Shown here in pieces: positions 26,307 to 34,923 of a stretch of DNA of 64,000 nucleotides. The notes below the pieces were generated by a model. It saw only the letters and a program-made list of their open reading frames with translations, was not told the DNA's origin and did not search any database. Both the position numbers and the translations under genes were made by a program. The DNA comes from Rhizobium lusitanum (GTDB lineage Bacteria > Pseudomonadota > Alphaproteobacteria > Rhizobiales > Rhizobiaceae): the NCBI RefSeq assembly GCF_014189535.1, contig NZ_CP050304.1, positions 268,029 to 332,028 of the forward strand, given 5' to 3'. Every line of letters starts with the position of its first letter. The first letter of the stretch is position 1.

Positions 26307-26493
26307 GCTTCGCCTCCAACATTCACACCAACTGATCAATCTAACGAACTGTTCCCTGTCCTCTGCAACAAAACGTCCCTCCGAAGAAACGTCTGCAAAC
26401 AAAGAGGATGTGTTGTGCATTGGTAAAAGAAACTACCGAAGGCGAGTAGTTCTCAATTGATGAGGGTGAATTGCGATTTTACGGTCGCGAACA

Positions 26494-27663
26494 TCATCTG
26501 CCAATGCGAGTCGCCATCTCGATGGATTTTAGCAGCGCTACTAACTCGCCTTGGTGATGAAGACCGGTCTTGTTATAGATAGCAGCTAGGTATGTGCGAG
26601 CCGAGCCATATGAAACGCCACAAGCTACGGCGGCCTCCCGCAATGTTGCGCCATTCCCAAGTCGTAAGGCAAGGCGTGCTTGAGCAGGCGGCAGGCCGAA
26701 TAAGCGTATTAGGAGTGGTATGAGATCGACGTCATATGGCTTATCCAGCGGTTGGATTGATACGAGGGCCAACTCCCAAGGCGCGTTATCGATCTCTTCG
26801 GCTGGCACCGGATTGGCGCTTACTAAGAAACGTGGCCCGTGCTGCTTATCCTGATAAGTATCTAAGATGATCATCGCGTTGGTTTGCTTCGCCAGTGAAG
26901 GCGCGAGTGCTTCGCCAACAAGTTCCACCAGCGTGGTCCGGAATGGTGACACCGAGGGCGCTGACCTTTGGTTGCGGAAGGTCAAGGGTCTTTCTAGGGA
27001 AGACAGAAGTTGCTCTGCCGCCGTGTTGGCACGAATAACACGGCCTTTTCTGTCCGCGACCAGCATCGCGACGCCTGTTTTGCTGGCCATCGCCGTATCT
27101 ATCGTACGGCGGCGCAAGATGCTATCAAGCGAGCCGGCCCGTCGCAGATGCGGCAGGAGTAAGCTCAGGAGGTGTTTCTCACGATCCGAGAATACTTGCT
27201 GGCCGACGGCTCGGTGAATACAGATGGATTTTCGCACATTGTGTGTGTGGTCGAATTCAAACACGCAGCGCATGTCAAGATCGAGGTCGCGCGGCTTCAT
27301 CCATTCATTCCACACTTGCCCTTGTCGAAACCTTTCGAGATCGACGATCTCTTCAAGGCGTGCGATCGACGAACCGCGCCCAGCGAAGAAGGACAGGTAG
27401 GGGTGTTGGGAGCTCCCCCTTGTGGTAAAGGCATCGACAAAACGGGCGGTACCCATATCTTGATCGTCTATTGAGGCGTTCACATGCTGGACGGATGTCA
27501 CCGCACCACAATCAGTGATGGCTTCGAATATGCAAACCCGAGATGCATGGAACAATGCGCTGAGCGATTCCAATGCGGCATGCCAGGCTGTACGCGACCA
27601 CGCTGCAGCATAGAGCGTTTCGAGGAAAGACAGAGTCTCGTTTTCTGCAGTGAAGGCTGTCAC
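26494..27663 (-). CDS. LuxR-type helix-turn-helix regulator with N-terminal sensor region
   Basis: The C-terminal 65 residues form a LuxR/GerE helix-turn-helix ('LPPAQARLALRLGNGATLREAAVACGVSYGSARTYLAAIYNKTGL'). The N-terminal 300 residues contain GAF/PAS-like segments ('AMLVADRKGRVIRANTAAEQLL'). I chose the GTG at 27663 because GGGAG stands eight bases upstream. A GTG at 27708 has no ribosome site. This long architecture occurs in rhizobial orphan regulators. Target genes and ligand are unknown. The adjacent unknown gene at 25572-26306, in the same orientation and 187 bases downstream, is a possible partner. Confidence 0.75.
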   Translation of the reverse strand: MTAFTAENETLSFLETLYAAAWSRTAWHAALESLSALFHASRVCIFEAITDCGAVTSVQHVNASIDDQDMGTARFVDAFTTRGSSQHPYLSFFAGRGSSIARLEEIVDLERFRQGQVWNEWMKPRDLDLDMRCVFEFDHTHNVRKSICIHRAVGQQVFSDREKHLLSLLLPHLRRAGSLDSILRRRTIDTAMASKTGVAMLVADRKGRVIRANTAAEQLLSSLERPLTFRNQRSAPSVSPFRTTLVELVGEALAPSLAKQTNAMIILDTYQDKQHGPRFLVSANPVPAEEIDNAPWELALVSIQPLDKPYDVDLIPLLIRLFGLPPAQARLALRLGNGATLREAAVACGVSYGSARTYLAAIYNKTGLHHQGELVALLKSIEMATRIGR

Positions 27664-27708
27664 CTCATTGTCTCCCAAAGTAGCCCACTGAATATGATTA
27701 AGGGGCAC

Positions 27709-28245
27709 GGATAGACGGTAGCGAGATCAAAAAACGAATAATGGTAACGCCTGTAAAATTATCCCTTAATTATACGTTGGAGTTGCCGACTGGTTTCCGT
27801 CCACGAGAGCGAGAACAAGAGTAATTTGAAGCCTGACGCCCTTGGCCGTTACGAGGCAAGAATACATAGCACTACAACATTCAGTCTACATAGGCGTTAT
27901 AAAATTTCAATTCCTGGAGAATCTTGTGAACCGGCTCCGAACAATGACCCCATTGTAATCCCCTGCGACAATTTGAAATTGATAGAAAAATCGGAACATC
28001 AATGGGGCGATGGGCAACGCCGGTACGATCGCCACTTTCTTCAAAAAACAGAATATATTTCAATGACCGAAGCCTCTTCTCAGCGGGGTCATCCTTAGAT
28101 TGTTGATTATCGCAAGAATTTGATCCACTTTTTCATTTCGGAGGGGCCTGCCCACCCCGCGAGAAAATGTTCTCGGTCAACACCATAAATATAATTAGGT
28201 GGTACAACGCGAAATGAAAAACTGGCGCAAATCGAGCTGAAACTC
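27709..28245. other. intergenic region holding diverged MITE-like copy B
   Basis: At 27925 the sequence TGTGAACCGGCTCCGAACAA followed by TGACCCC matches the left end of the 190-base element seen at 23942, with more mismatches. Similarity fades by about 28015 and no right end is evident. The remainder of the region contains no recognisable gene. Confidence 0.4.
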
Positions 28246-28347
28246 AACACACAACAGACGGAGGTCGCCATCGGCTGCGCCGTCCTCAACCGAATGCTGG
28301 CATGCGCACGCCCGAAGTCCGTCCGGCGCAACGCAGCCACCGCATAA
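28246..28347 (+). pseudogene. C-terminal fragment of IS5-family transposase
   Basis: The 33 codons read 'QQTEVAIGCAVLNRMLACARPKSVRRNAATA' and a stop. The complete IS5-type transposase at 52157-53104 ends 'QQTEAAIGVAILNRMLACGRPKSVR', so this is the tail of a related element. The following 25 bases also resemble the end of that element (GTATCAAAGA). Confidence 0.7.
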
Positions 28348-28415
28348 ACAGCGGTATCAAAGAATGAAGTCCGAAAACTCTCGGATCCCTGCACCAACGC
28401 TGCTCGAGACTGGAT

Positions 28416-28523
28416 ATGGAGAGCGTTGCCGAACGTATCGGCTTCTCCTCGGCGCGCCAGTTCCGACGGGCGTGGAGCCGTCTGCACGACACGCCGCCGG
28501 GCCGCGCTCGAACGGACCTGTAA
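28416..28523 (+). pseudogene. C-terminal fragment of AraC-family regulator
   Basis: The frame reads 'MESVAERIGFSSARQFRRAWSRLHDTPPGRAR' and stops. This is the second helix-turn-helix and tail of AraC regulators ('..IA..VGF.S.RQF.R.F...G.TP...R'). Everything upstream is lost at the junction with the IS5 remnant, which probably caused the truncation. Confidence 0.6.
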
Positions 28524-28603
28524 ATGCCTTGGAGGACAGCCTCAGGCTCAATATCTCCGGTCGTGTAAATGTTTTGAAGGGTTGGTAGTAGCTGAGTGCC
28601 GTT

Positions 28604-29221
28604 TCAATCCGCTTGCACAGCCCGGAATTTGCGTACCCTGGCATGCGATCCGCAGGTCTTGTCGGAGCACCACCGCCGGTGACCGCCACGAGACTGGTCC
28701 AGAAAAAGCCAGCCGCAATTTGGACCTTGGCACGCTCGCACAGGGCGGCGTTCGTCTTGCGACGTTAGCAGCTCGGCGGCTGACTGAGCGACACGGTTGC
28801 AAATCGTATCCAAGTCTTTGGCGTCCGCACGGCGCCACTCGATATTTCCGGCAATGCGGCTCAGTGTTTGTTGCGACAGTGAACGTCGGGCCATGTCGGC
28901 AACGAGATCGAGATCGTCCTGGCTGATCGGGCTTTCATCAACTTCAGACAGGAACAGGCGGCATAGCGCCTCCCGCAATTTCTTGGCCCTGCCTAGTTCG
29001 TCCGCAGCTGCAGAGGCCGATTTGCCAGCCTTGAAGAGCAAGATGTCGCGCTCCCAGTTGTCGATCAGATCGAGGCGCCGAGCCCAAGCCACGAGGTCGT
29101 CGTAGCTATTCAGGAAATCCGGACCCCAACGCACCCCGCGGCTGTCGACGGTGTTGACGAAGTCGAGCGCCGGATGGCCACCAAGAAGGCTGATATCGTT
29201 GATCGTCTTTTGCATGTTCAT
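28604..29221 (-). CDS. ABATE/CGNR zinc-finger transcriptional regulator
   Basis: The 205-residue protein begins 'LLGGHPALDFVNTVDSRG', the ABATE-domain hallmark, and ends with a zinc finger using Cys164, Cys169, Cys185 and Cys190 ('CQGPNCGWLFLDQSRGGHRRWC'). In the usual family the last segment is CGNRxK. Here it is 'CGSHARVRKF', so the Asn-Arg pair is replaced by Ser-His. The gene is divergent from an EamA-type exporter, which is a frequent partner of CGNR regulators, so it probably controls that exporter. Confidence 0.85.
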   Translation of the reverse strand: MNMQKTINDISLLGGHPALDFVNTVDSRGVRWGPDFLNSYDDLVAWARRLDLIDNWERDILLFKAGKSASAAADELGRAKKLREALCRLFLSEVDESPISQDDLDLVADMARRSLSQQTLSRIAGNIEWRRADAKDLDTICNRVAQSAAELLTSQDERRPVRACQGPNCGWLFLDQSRGGHRRWCSDKTCGSHARVRKFRAVQAD

Positions 29222-29311
29222 CGCTTCAATATCGTTCTGTGGAACGATTTGGACAAGAGTGAGTTGTAACGATATAAATATATATTACCCGTTACATGAA
29301 TCGGAAACCAC

Positions 29312-30256
29312 ATGCTCGCCGGCGTCAACAAAAATCAGCTACGCTTCCTGATGTTATGCGCAATCTGGGGAAGCACCTGGATCGGAACCAAGGCAGGCAT
29401 CGATGCCGTGCCGCCTCTCCTGTTTGCCGGCACACGATTTACTGCTGCTGGCGTGTTGCTCCTTCTTTACGCCTCGACAAGAGACGAAAGAGCTAAGTTC
29501 AAGATCCAAGACGGCTTTCGTTTCGCCGCCGTCAGCACCCTGATGATCACGCTGTGCTATGGCCCGCTGTTTTGGGGCATGCAATATATCGATTCGGGGA
29601 CTGCTGCCGTTCTGGAAATGTCGCTCACCCCGATCGCGCTCCTCGTTTTCGCGCTCCTTCTCAACGAGGAAAAGTTGGATGTGCGAAGGATTCTTGCGAT
29701 CGCTCTGGGGGTCTCCGGACTGATCGTCCTGTTCTGGCCGACCTCTCCAAATACGAGTTCGCCTACGCCCGAAGCGTTCTCTCGAGCGAGCCTCTGGGGT
29801 GGCCTGGCAGTCGCGTCCGCGGCGTTCACTTATGGCTACGGCTCAGTGCTTGCCCGTCCACTCCTGCGAACCTATCCGGCCTTGTTCGTCGCAGGCGTGA
29901 CGACACTCGTCGGCGGCATTGTGCTCCTGATCGCCGCCATGGCTTTTGAGCCGGGGGCTATTTCCGCTCTCTCCGGCAATTGGGGCACGGTCGCCTGGCT
30001 GGGTTGGTTCTTCCTTGTAATCTTTGGCTCGCTGATCGGCTACACGACCTACATGCGCCTGCTGCGGGACATTGGCGCATCCCGCGCCGGCAGTTATGCT
30101 TTCGTATCGCCCGTGATCGCCGTCGCCCTGGGCGCTGCTTTCTTCGCAGAACAGGTCACCGTGACGGATGTGATTGGCATCATCGTCATGCTGAGTGGCG
30201 CCTATCTTGCCATGTCAGGTGTGCCGACGATCCAACCGGCCACCGTCGAAACCTGA
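29312..30256 (+). CDS. EamA/DMT-family exporter
   Basis: This 314-residue protein has ten helices in two EamA repeats: 'LCAIWGSTWIGTKAGIDAVPPLLFAGTRF' at the N-terminus and 'GYTTYMRLLRDIGASRAGSYAFVSPVIAVALGAAFFAEQVT' near the C-terminus. Proteins of this group (RhaT/YdcZ/RarD relatives) move small metabolites or drugs across the inner membrane. It is divergent from the CGNR regulator. A hairpin at 30310-30336 follows the gene. Confidence 0.88.
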   Translation: MLAGVNKNQLRFLMLCAIWGSTWIGTKAGIDAVPPLLFAGTRFTAAGVLLLLYASTRDERAKFKIQDGFRFAAVSTLMITLCYGPLFWGMQYIDSGTAAVLEMSLTPIALLVFALLLNEEKLDVRRILAIALGVSGLIVLFWPTSPNTSSPTPEAFSRASLWGGLAVASAAFTYGYGSVLARPLLRTYPALFVAGVTTLVGGIVLLIAAMAFEPGAISALSGNWGTVAWLGWFFLVIFGSLIGYTTYMRLLRDIGASRAGSYAFVSPVIAVALGAAFFAEQVTVTDVIGIIVMLSGAYLAMSGVPTIQPATVET

Positions 30257-30309
30257 ACGCGATTCCGAGTCGGAGAGGAGAGTTGTACTATGGAATCCGG
30301 CTGGCGACA

Positions 30310-30336
30310 CCCGATCAGGACGACGTCCTGATCGGG
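30310..30336 (+). terminator. terminator-like perfect hairpin after the EamA gene
   Basis: CCCGATCAGGAC (30310-30321) pairs exactly with GTCCTGATCGGG (30325-30336) around a 3-base loop. There is no T-run on either strand, so it may be a transcript-stabilising hairpin or a protein site rather than a classical terminator. Confidence 0.4.
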
Positions 30337-30451
30337 CACTAACTGGCGATCTGTTTGGCCCCGAAGGCCCCCCTTTCGTCGCTCAACACCGAAGAGAGCG
30401 GGCAAGAGCCGCAGCTCGATCTTGGACTTTGAACCAGCCGGCCCTGAAACG

Positions 30452-30620
30452 AAAAAGCCCGCCGCGGGAGGAGGTGCGGCAGGCTTTCCGAAAAGAACCG
30501 AACAGCAGCTGGGAGGAGGAGTGCTGCCGTTCCCGCAGGCGACCTTGGGAGGAGGATAAGGCGCCTGCATCATCGAAGCTCTGCGGGAGGAGGTGCATCG
30601 CTTCGATGAACACCAAGATA
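30452..30620 (-). ncRNA. four-hairpin anti-Shine-Dalgarno sRNA (CcsR/cuckoo/alpha-r14-like)
   Basis: On the minus strand four consecutive hairpins each display CCTCCTCCC in the loop: arms 30600-30608/30571-30579 (9 bp), 30562-30568/30535-30541 (7 bp, extended by CCTT/AAGG), 30523-30531/30501-30509 (9 bp with one GU), and 30476-30484/30457-30465 (9 bp with one GU). The last is followed by TTTTT (complement of 30452-30456), giving a Rho-independent end. The loops are complementary to ribosome binding sites. Rhodobacter CcsR RNAs and the rhizobial alpha-r14 'cuckoo' family show this motif. The 5' end is approximate. It lies downstream of a DUF1127 gene, as CcsR RNAs do. Confidence 0.85.
30457..30484 (-). 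terminator. Rho-independent terminator of the sRNA
   Basis: A 9-bp GC-rich stem with a 10-base CCTCCTCCC loop is followed on the minus strand by five T residues (30452-30456). The terminator hairpin itself carries the fourth anti-Shine-Dalgarno loop. Confidence 0.8.
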
Positions 30621-30739
30621 CTCGTTCTCGCCGCACATTAAATAGACGTTGCTGCATTGCAGCCATGCCAAAAGCGCATGACCTCAATCTGAGGGCAAAA
30701 ATTTCCAGCACTGCACCTCGCGTCGGCCCAGACACAGAA

Positions 30740-30762
30740 ACGCCCGCAGCATCAGCGGGCGT
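30740..30762 (-). terminator. hairpin between DUF1127 gene and sRNA
   Basis: ACGCCCGC (30740-30747) pairs with GCGGGCGT (30755-30762) around 7 bases. On the minus strand a broken T tract (TTTCTGTGT) follows. It could partly terminate transcription after DUF1127, with read-through or processing feeding the sRNA. Confidence 0.55.
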
Positions 30763-30794
30763 ATTGTCATTCAGGTGGGCTTGGAAGCGGTCGC

Positions 30795-30941
30795 TTAACG
30801 AGCGACCGATGCGCGGGCAACGCTGTGAATGTCGGCGCGATCGATGCCGAGGTCCTGCAGCTCACGCGAGCTCATACGGCCGAGTTCGGTAACGGTCTGA
30901 CGATACTTGCGCCAAGTGTTGAAAGAGCGTGCTACGTTCAT
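30795..30941 (-). CDS. DUF1127 small protein
   Basis: From the ATG at 30941 (AGGGG upstream) the product is 48 residues, 'MNVARSFNTWRKYRQTVTEL' then 'GRMSSRELQDLGIDRADI', the classic DUF1127 form with Arg-rich C-terminal helix. In Rhodobacter a DUF1127 protein encoded just upstream of the CcsR sRNAs (CcaF1) binds RNA and affects sRNA maturation. The same gene order here makes a similar role plausible. A GGAAC box followed by CGTC at 17-base spacing lies upstream on the minus strand (about 30970-30995), close to but not matching the EcfG consensus. Confidence 0.85.
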   Translation of the reverse strand: MNVARSFNTWRKYRQTVTELGRMSSRELQDLGIDRADIHSVARASVAR

Positions 30942-31111
30942 GATGATCCCCTTTCGTGAGGTCTCTTGACGCCAGCAACCGTGCTTTGGTTCCAACGTCG
31001 TTTCGATGATTGGGATATAGGCCCTTGCCTACCCCTCGATAAGGCACAAGGTCTCAGGTCGGCCATGCGCTCAAAGCATGGGTCCAATTAGCAGACGGCC
31101 TGAAGGGGCCA

Positions 31112-32092
31112 TCAGGCCCGGAACCGGTCGAAGGCGGTCAGGCGTTTGATGGGTGGATCGGCGTCTGGGTAGCGATAGATTTCGGCCCTGAGATAGCGAA
31201 GCTCATCATCGAGCGCTTCTTCCCCAACCTCGATCCACCAGGATTTGGGACGGCCGTCGCTTCCGTCGGACCAGCGATAGCCTCGCGCCTTCAGGTGGTC
31301 CTTCATATCGAAGGGACTGTTCTCCGCAAAGATCCGGACACGCGAAGTTTGGCTTGCTTCATAGAGTTCGGCAAAAGCGGTGGAAGCCGATCCTTCCACC
31401 CCGCGAGCCAAGACCTCCAGAAGTGCAAAGCAATCATCGACAGCACGATGACCATCATGGAAGTAGCCCGCCTGCCCGATCAGGTAGCCGAGCTTGGTGC
31501 CTTCATATCCCCGCGACGACCAGTCGATCTCGGAGTTGGAGCAAGCTCAGGCCTTGCCGGAAAACAGGTGAGAAAATGCCTCGCAGAATGGCCGATCGAA
31601 ACCGGCATTGTGGGCGATCAGCAGATCAGCCGGTTCAATCAGCGCCCGCAACGCAGCCATATCGATTGACTGTCCGGCGACCATATCGTCGGTAATCCCG
31701 GTGAGCCTGGTGATCTCAGTGGGAATGGAAACGCTTGGCTGTTGAAGCCCACCGTAGATGCCGGTGACGTCACCGATGCTTCCTGTCGCATCGAAGGTGA
31801 AAGCGATCACGCCAATCTCGATGATCTCATCCTTGCGAGCATCGAGGCCCGTGGTCTCGGTGTCGAGAATGATGCCCTTGAGGGGGTATTCCGAGCGTGG
31901 GAATGGTGCGATTGCGCGCGGCGCGAGTTTCTGCAGGATCCGATATCGACCTGTCTGCGACAGATGTCGGACCATGTTCTCTTCACTCATGGGGATGGCA
32001 TGTTTGTAGGGTTTAGCGAATTTGGGGGAGCCGCGCGTGACCGCATGGTCGCGCGGAGCCTGCTCCGAAAACATGTCAAACTGTTCGGCCAT
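31112..32092 (-). pseudogene. DEDDh 3'-5' exonuclease interrupted by one in-frame TGA
   Basis: The N-terminal part (32092 to 31550) has ExoI 'ILDTETTGLDARKDEIIEIG' and ExoII 'AHNAGFDRPF' motifs. At 31547-31549 a TGA stands where Trp is expected, and the same frame continues with '(W)ACSNSEIDWSSRGYEGTKLG', then the ExoIII catalytic 'HRAVDDCFALL' and a C-terminal domain ('KDHLKARGYRWSDG...KSWWIEV'). Restored length is 326 residues. The truncated product lacks the catalytic His/Asp of ExoIII, so it should be inactive unless the stop is read through or is a sequence error. Confidence 0.8.
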
Positions 32093-32562
32093 TCCTGTTG
32101 TCTAAGCCCCGCCGCCAATTTTCCACCTTCAAAACACGGCACGGTCGGCAGATCAACCTTGTTGGTGCGAGGCATCATCAACAAGCCGAGCGATCAGTCA
32201 CTACAAATGGCGCGGTGCAAGTTGTGACAACTATTAGCCGTTGCGAAAGCGCCCAAACTCGTAATGGGCATACCAGCTGTAGCGGGGCACCGCGAAAGCC
32301 GTTCGCCCCCTGCGAGACCGGTCAAAAGGGTTGCCGCAGGAGGTTTAGCACAGCGACGGCAACGCCGGAAACCGGGACCGACAGTCCCCGGCGCGCGGGT
32401 CCGCTCTTAAAACCAGCGACCGCCGCAGTGCGCTTTGGGCCGTTAGATGTGAACACCTTGAACGGGTGCTATCTGTCGACCAGCCCCTTCAAATGTCTGG
32501 TGGTCATTTCCGCAAGACCAAATTTTGCGTAGTGCGAAGCGCGGGGCGGGTCTCAGGTCGGT
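32093..32562. other. intergenic region, no gene seen
   Basis: This region lies between the exonuclease start and the end of the GntR gene, both minus strand. No family motif, repeat or RNA hairpin series was recognised. Confidence 0.4.
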
Positions 32563-33246
32563 TTAGCTGTACACGTTCCCGGATGAGTTCCTCACATCAA
32601 TTCGCGAAAAGGCAGCGAGAACAGTGCGCTCAGACTGCGTCAGGTAAGCCTCGAGTGCTGCAGAAGCCTCGGCCGGCATCCCATCTTCGAGCTTTTCGAG
32701 TATAGCCGCATTCAGGTCGACATAGGGCGCGTGCAACAGCTCGGGCTCGGCGAGCAGACCAAAGCTAAGGCGTAGCTCTGCGGCGATCTGAGCATAGAAG
32801 GCATTCAGCCGCTGACTGTCAGCAAGGTCGACGATCGCTGCGTGAAAGACCATGTTCTGGCTGCCGACCGTGCCCCAATCTTTGTCGCCGCGCGCGACCC
32901 TGGCTCGTTCAACAGCCAAGCGCATGCGCGCCACCGCCGGATGATTGGGGTAGGCCTTCGCAAGTGCCTGACATTCGATTATGCGGCGCACCCGGTAAAT
33001 GTCTATGATTGAGGCCATGCTGGGCGTGGCGACAAATACGCCGCGATTGTGCTCGTGCCGCAAAAGGCCTTCCTTGGTCAGAAGTCGGAAGGCTTCGCGC
33101 AGTGAATTGCGAGACACATCCATGCCGACGCTGAGCGTCGCCTCGGAGAGGCGCTGGCCCGGCTTCAATTCGCCCGCAATCAGCTTGTCGCGGATCTCCT
33201 CCGCCAGCCGCGGCGCAAGCGCCGATGTGGTATCCTGCTCAGCCAT
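32563..33246 (-). CDS. GntR-family (FCD) transcriptional regulator
   Basis: The ATG at 33246 (AGAGG upstream) gives 227 residues. The N-terminal winged helix contains 'LAEEIRDKLIAGELKPGQRLSEATLSVGMDVSRNSLREAFRLLTKEGLL', and the C-terminal FCD domain has the metal-binding 'HAAIVDLADS' region. It is divergent from the oxoprolinase/carboxylase cluster and is the likely regulator of that cluster. FCD regulators respond to organic acids, amino acids or related ligands, which would fit 5-oxoproline (inference). The open frame to 33495 is not supported by a ribosome site. Confidence 0.87.
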   Translation of the reverse strand: MAEQDTTSALAPRLAEEIRDKLIAGELKPGQRLSEATLSVGMDVSRNSLREAFRLLTKEGLLRHEHNRGVFVATPSMASIIDIYRVRRIIECQALAKAYPNHPAVARMRLAVERARVARGDKDWGTVGSQNMVFHAAIVDLADSQRLNAFYAQIAAELRLSFGLLAEPELLHAPYVDLNAAILEKLEDGMPAEASAALEAYLTQSERTVLAAFSRIDVRNSSGNVYS

Positions 33247-33511
33247 CAAAACCTCTTGTGCACGAACACGGATGATACATCCGTCCCTGTTGCCCATCGA
33301 TATAGCGGTTCTCGCCCCAAGGGAACCATGGCTGGACAACGTGACCAGGCGGATCTGCGATGTCGGATATCGTTCCGGGTCGGCGATTTCGTTATCCTTA
33401 ATGACAGGAAGGAGGCAAGCGCAGCCCCAAGGCGGCTCAAATATGCGCCAATCAAGGCAATTCTGTGCCCGATTAATCTTCAGATCGCTCAACATTTACG
33501 CACGATAGTAG

Positions 33512-33552
33512 AACGATAAGATAAAATCGTTGAACAATCTTGACAGAATTGT
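33512..33552. promoter_or_regulatory. candidate GntR operators in the divergent region
   Basis: AACGAT/ATCGTT (33512-33517 and 33526-33531, 8-base spacer) and ACAAT/ATTGT (33534-33538 and 33548-33552, 9-base spacer) are two adjacent inverted repeats. TTGACA lies within the second (33540-33545). They lie about 90-130 bases upstream of the transporter gene and are good candidates for regulator binding. Confidence 0.45.
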
Positions 33553-33640
33553 GAAACACGACGACGCTAGGCCCTGTCGATAAATTCAAGTGGGCTAACC
33601 CGAGGGAGTTCAGGGCCGTCCACACATAAGGAGAGGTTTC

Positions 33641-34912
33641 TTGGAACAGCCAGCTATTTCGTCCACCGACATCGCACCGGCCAAGCCGCCAGGGATGTCC
33701 GTCAAGTCGCGGCGCTCGGCTCTGATGGCCGCCATCTTCCTGATGTCGATGTCTGCCGTCGGACCCGGCTTCATAACTCAAACCGCCACGTTCACGGCCA
33801 AGCTCGGCGCGGCCTTTGCCTTCGGCATTCTCGTTTCGATCCTGATTGACTTCGTTGTCCAGGCCAATATCTGGCGGATCGTCACCATCACCAAGATGCG
33901 CGCCTCCGACATCGCCAATGCGGCGATCCCTGGCTCGGGCTATCTCCTCGCCGTCCTCGTCATCATCGGCGGACTGTTCTTCAATGTCGGCAATATCGGC
34001 GGTGCCGGCCTCGGCTTCAACGCGATGATCGACCTCGACCCGAAGATCGGCGGCCTGATCGGTGCGGTCGCAGCGATCGGCATCTTCATTTCGCGGCGCG
34101 CGGGCGTGGCGATGGATCGCGTCGTCTACGTAGCGGCCTTCATCAAGCTCGCTCTCATTCTTTACGCGACAATCGTTTCCGGTCCGCCGCTTGCCGAAGC
34201 TCTGCGCCAGACCGTCCTGCCCGATGTCATCGACTTCGCAACGATCACCACCATCGTCGGCGGCACCGTTGGCGGTTACATTACCTATGCCGGGGCGCAT
34301 CGCTTGTTGGACAAGGGTACGGTTGGCGTTGAAAATCTTGCTGCCGTGAACAGGGCCGCATTGAGCGGCATCGCGATTACCGGCGTGCTTCGCTACATTC
34401 TCTTCCTTGCCGTCCTCGGCGTCGTCGCAAGCGGTGTCGTCATCGACCTGTCGGGCAAGGGCGCAAATCCGGCCGGCCAAGCGTTTCATGCTGCTGCAGG
34501 CGATATCGGCTTGCGTTTGTTCGGCGCAGTCTTCCTTGCCTCGGCAATGACCAGCATCATCGGCGCAGCCTACACGTCGGTCTCCTTCCTGACCGCATTC
34601 AAGAAGGATATGACGGAACGGCAGCGCAACTTCGCCACCGTCGGCTTCATTGCCATCTCGCTGATCGCCTACATGCTGATCACTACCCCGCCGGCCGCCA
34701 TGCTTGTCTTCGTGGGCGGATTGAACGGCCTCGTCCTGCCGGTCGGCCTGTCGATCTTCATGTATGCAGTCTGGGCTCGCCCGGATCTCTTGGGTGGCTA
34801 TCACTATCCGCGCTGGCTGCTGGTGCTGGGCGTACTGACATGCGTGCTCACCTGGTACATGGGCTACAAGTCGATCGGCCCGATTTTCGCCCTGCTGTCG
34901 CCGGCCACCTGA
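33641..34912 (+). CDS. NRAMP-family transporter (YcsG-like) of the oxoprolinase cluster
   Basis: The 423-residue protein has eleven helices with the NRAMP opening 'MSMSAVGPGFITQTATFTAKLGAAFAFGILVSILIDFVVQANIWRI'. The canonical metal-binding DPGN/MPH motifs are not conserved, so it belongs to the divergent branch that occurs with ycsF/kipI genes (Bacillus ycsG). It probably imports an organic substrate such as 5-oxoproline rather than metal (inference from context). The TTG start has GGAGAG upstream. It is the first gene of the five-gene plus-strand cluster. Confidence 0.8.
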   Translation: MEQPAISSTDIAPAKPPGMSVKSRRSALMAAIFLMSMSAVGPGFITQTATFTAKLGAAFAFGILVSILIDFVVQANIWRIVTITKMRASDIANAAIPGSGYLLAVLVIIGGLFFNVGNIGGAGLGFNAMIDLDPKIGGLIGAVAAIGIFISRRAGVAMDRVVYVAAFIKLALILYATIVSGPPLAEALRQTVLPDVIDFATITTIVGGTVGGYITYAGAHRLLDKGTVGVENLAAVNRAALSGIAITGVLRYILFLAVLGVVASGVVIDLSGKGANPAGQAFHAAAGDIGLRLFGAVFLASAMTSIIGAAYTSVSFLTAFKKDMTERQRNFATVGFIAISLIAYMLITTPPAAMLVFVGGLNGLVLPVGLSIFMYAVWARPDLLGGYHYPRWLLVLGVLTCVLTWYMGYKSIGPIFALLSPAT

Positions 34913-34923
34913 GGAGATAAAAC

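Noticed and set aside
33473..34804. 443-codon minus-strand ORF
   Set aside because: It is antisense to the NRAMP-family transporter, with biased composition and no ribosome site.
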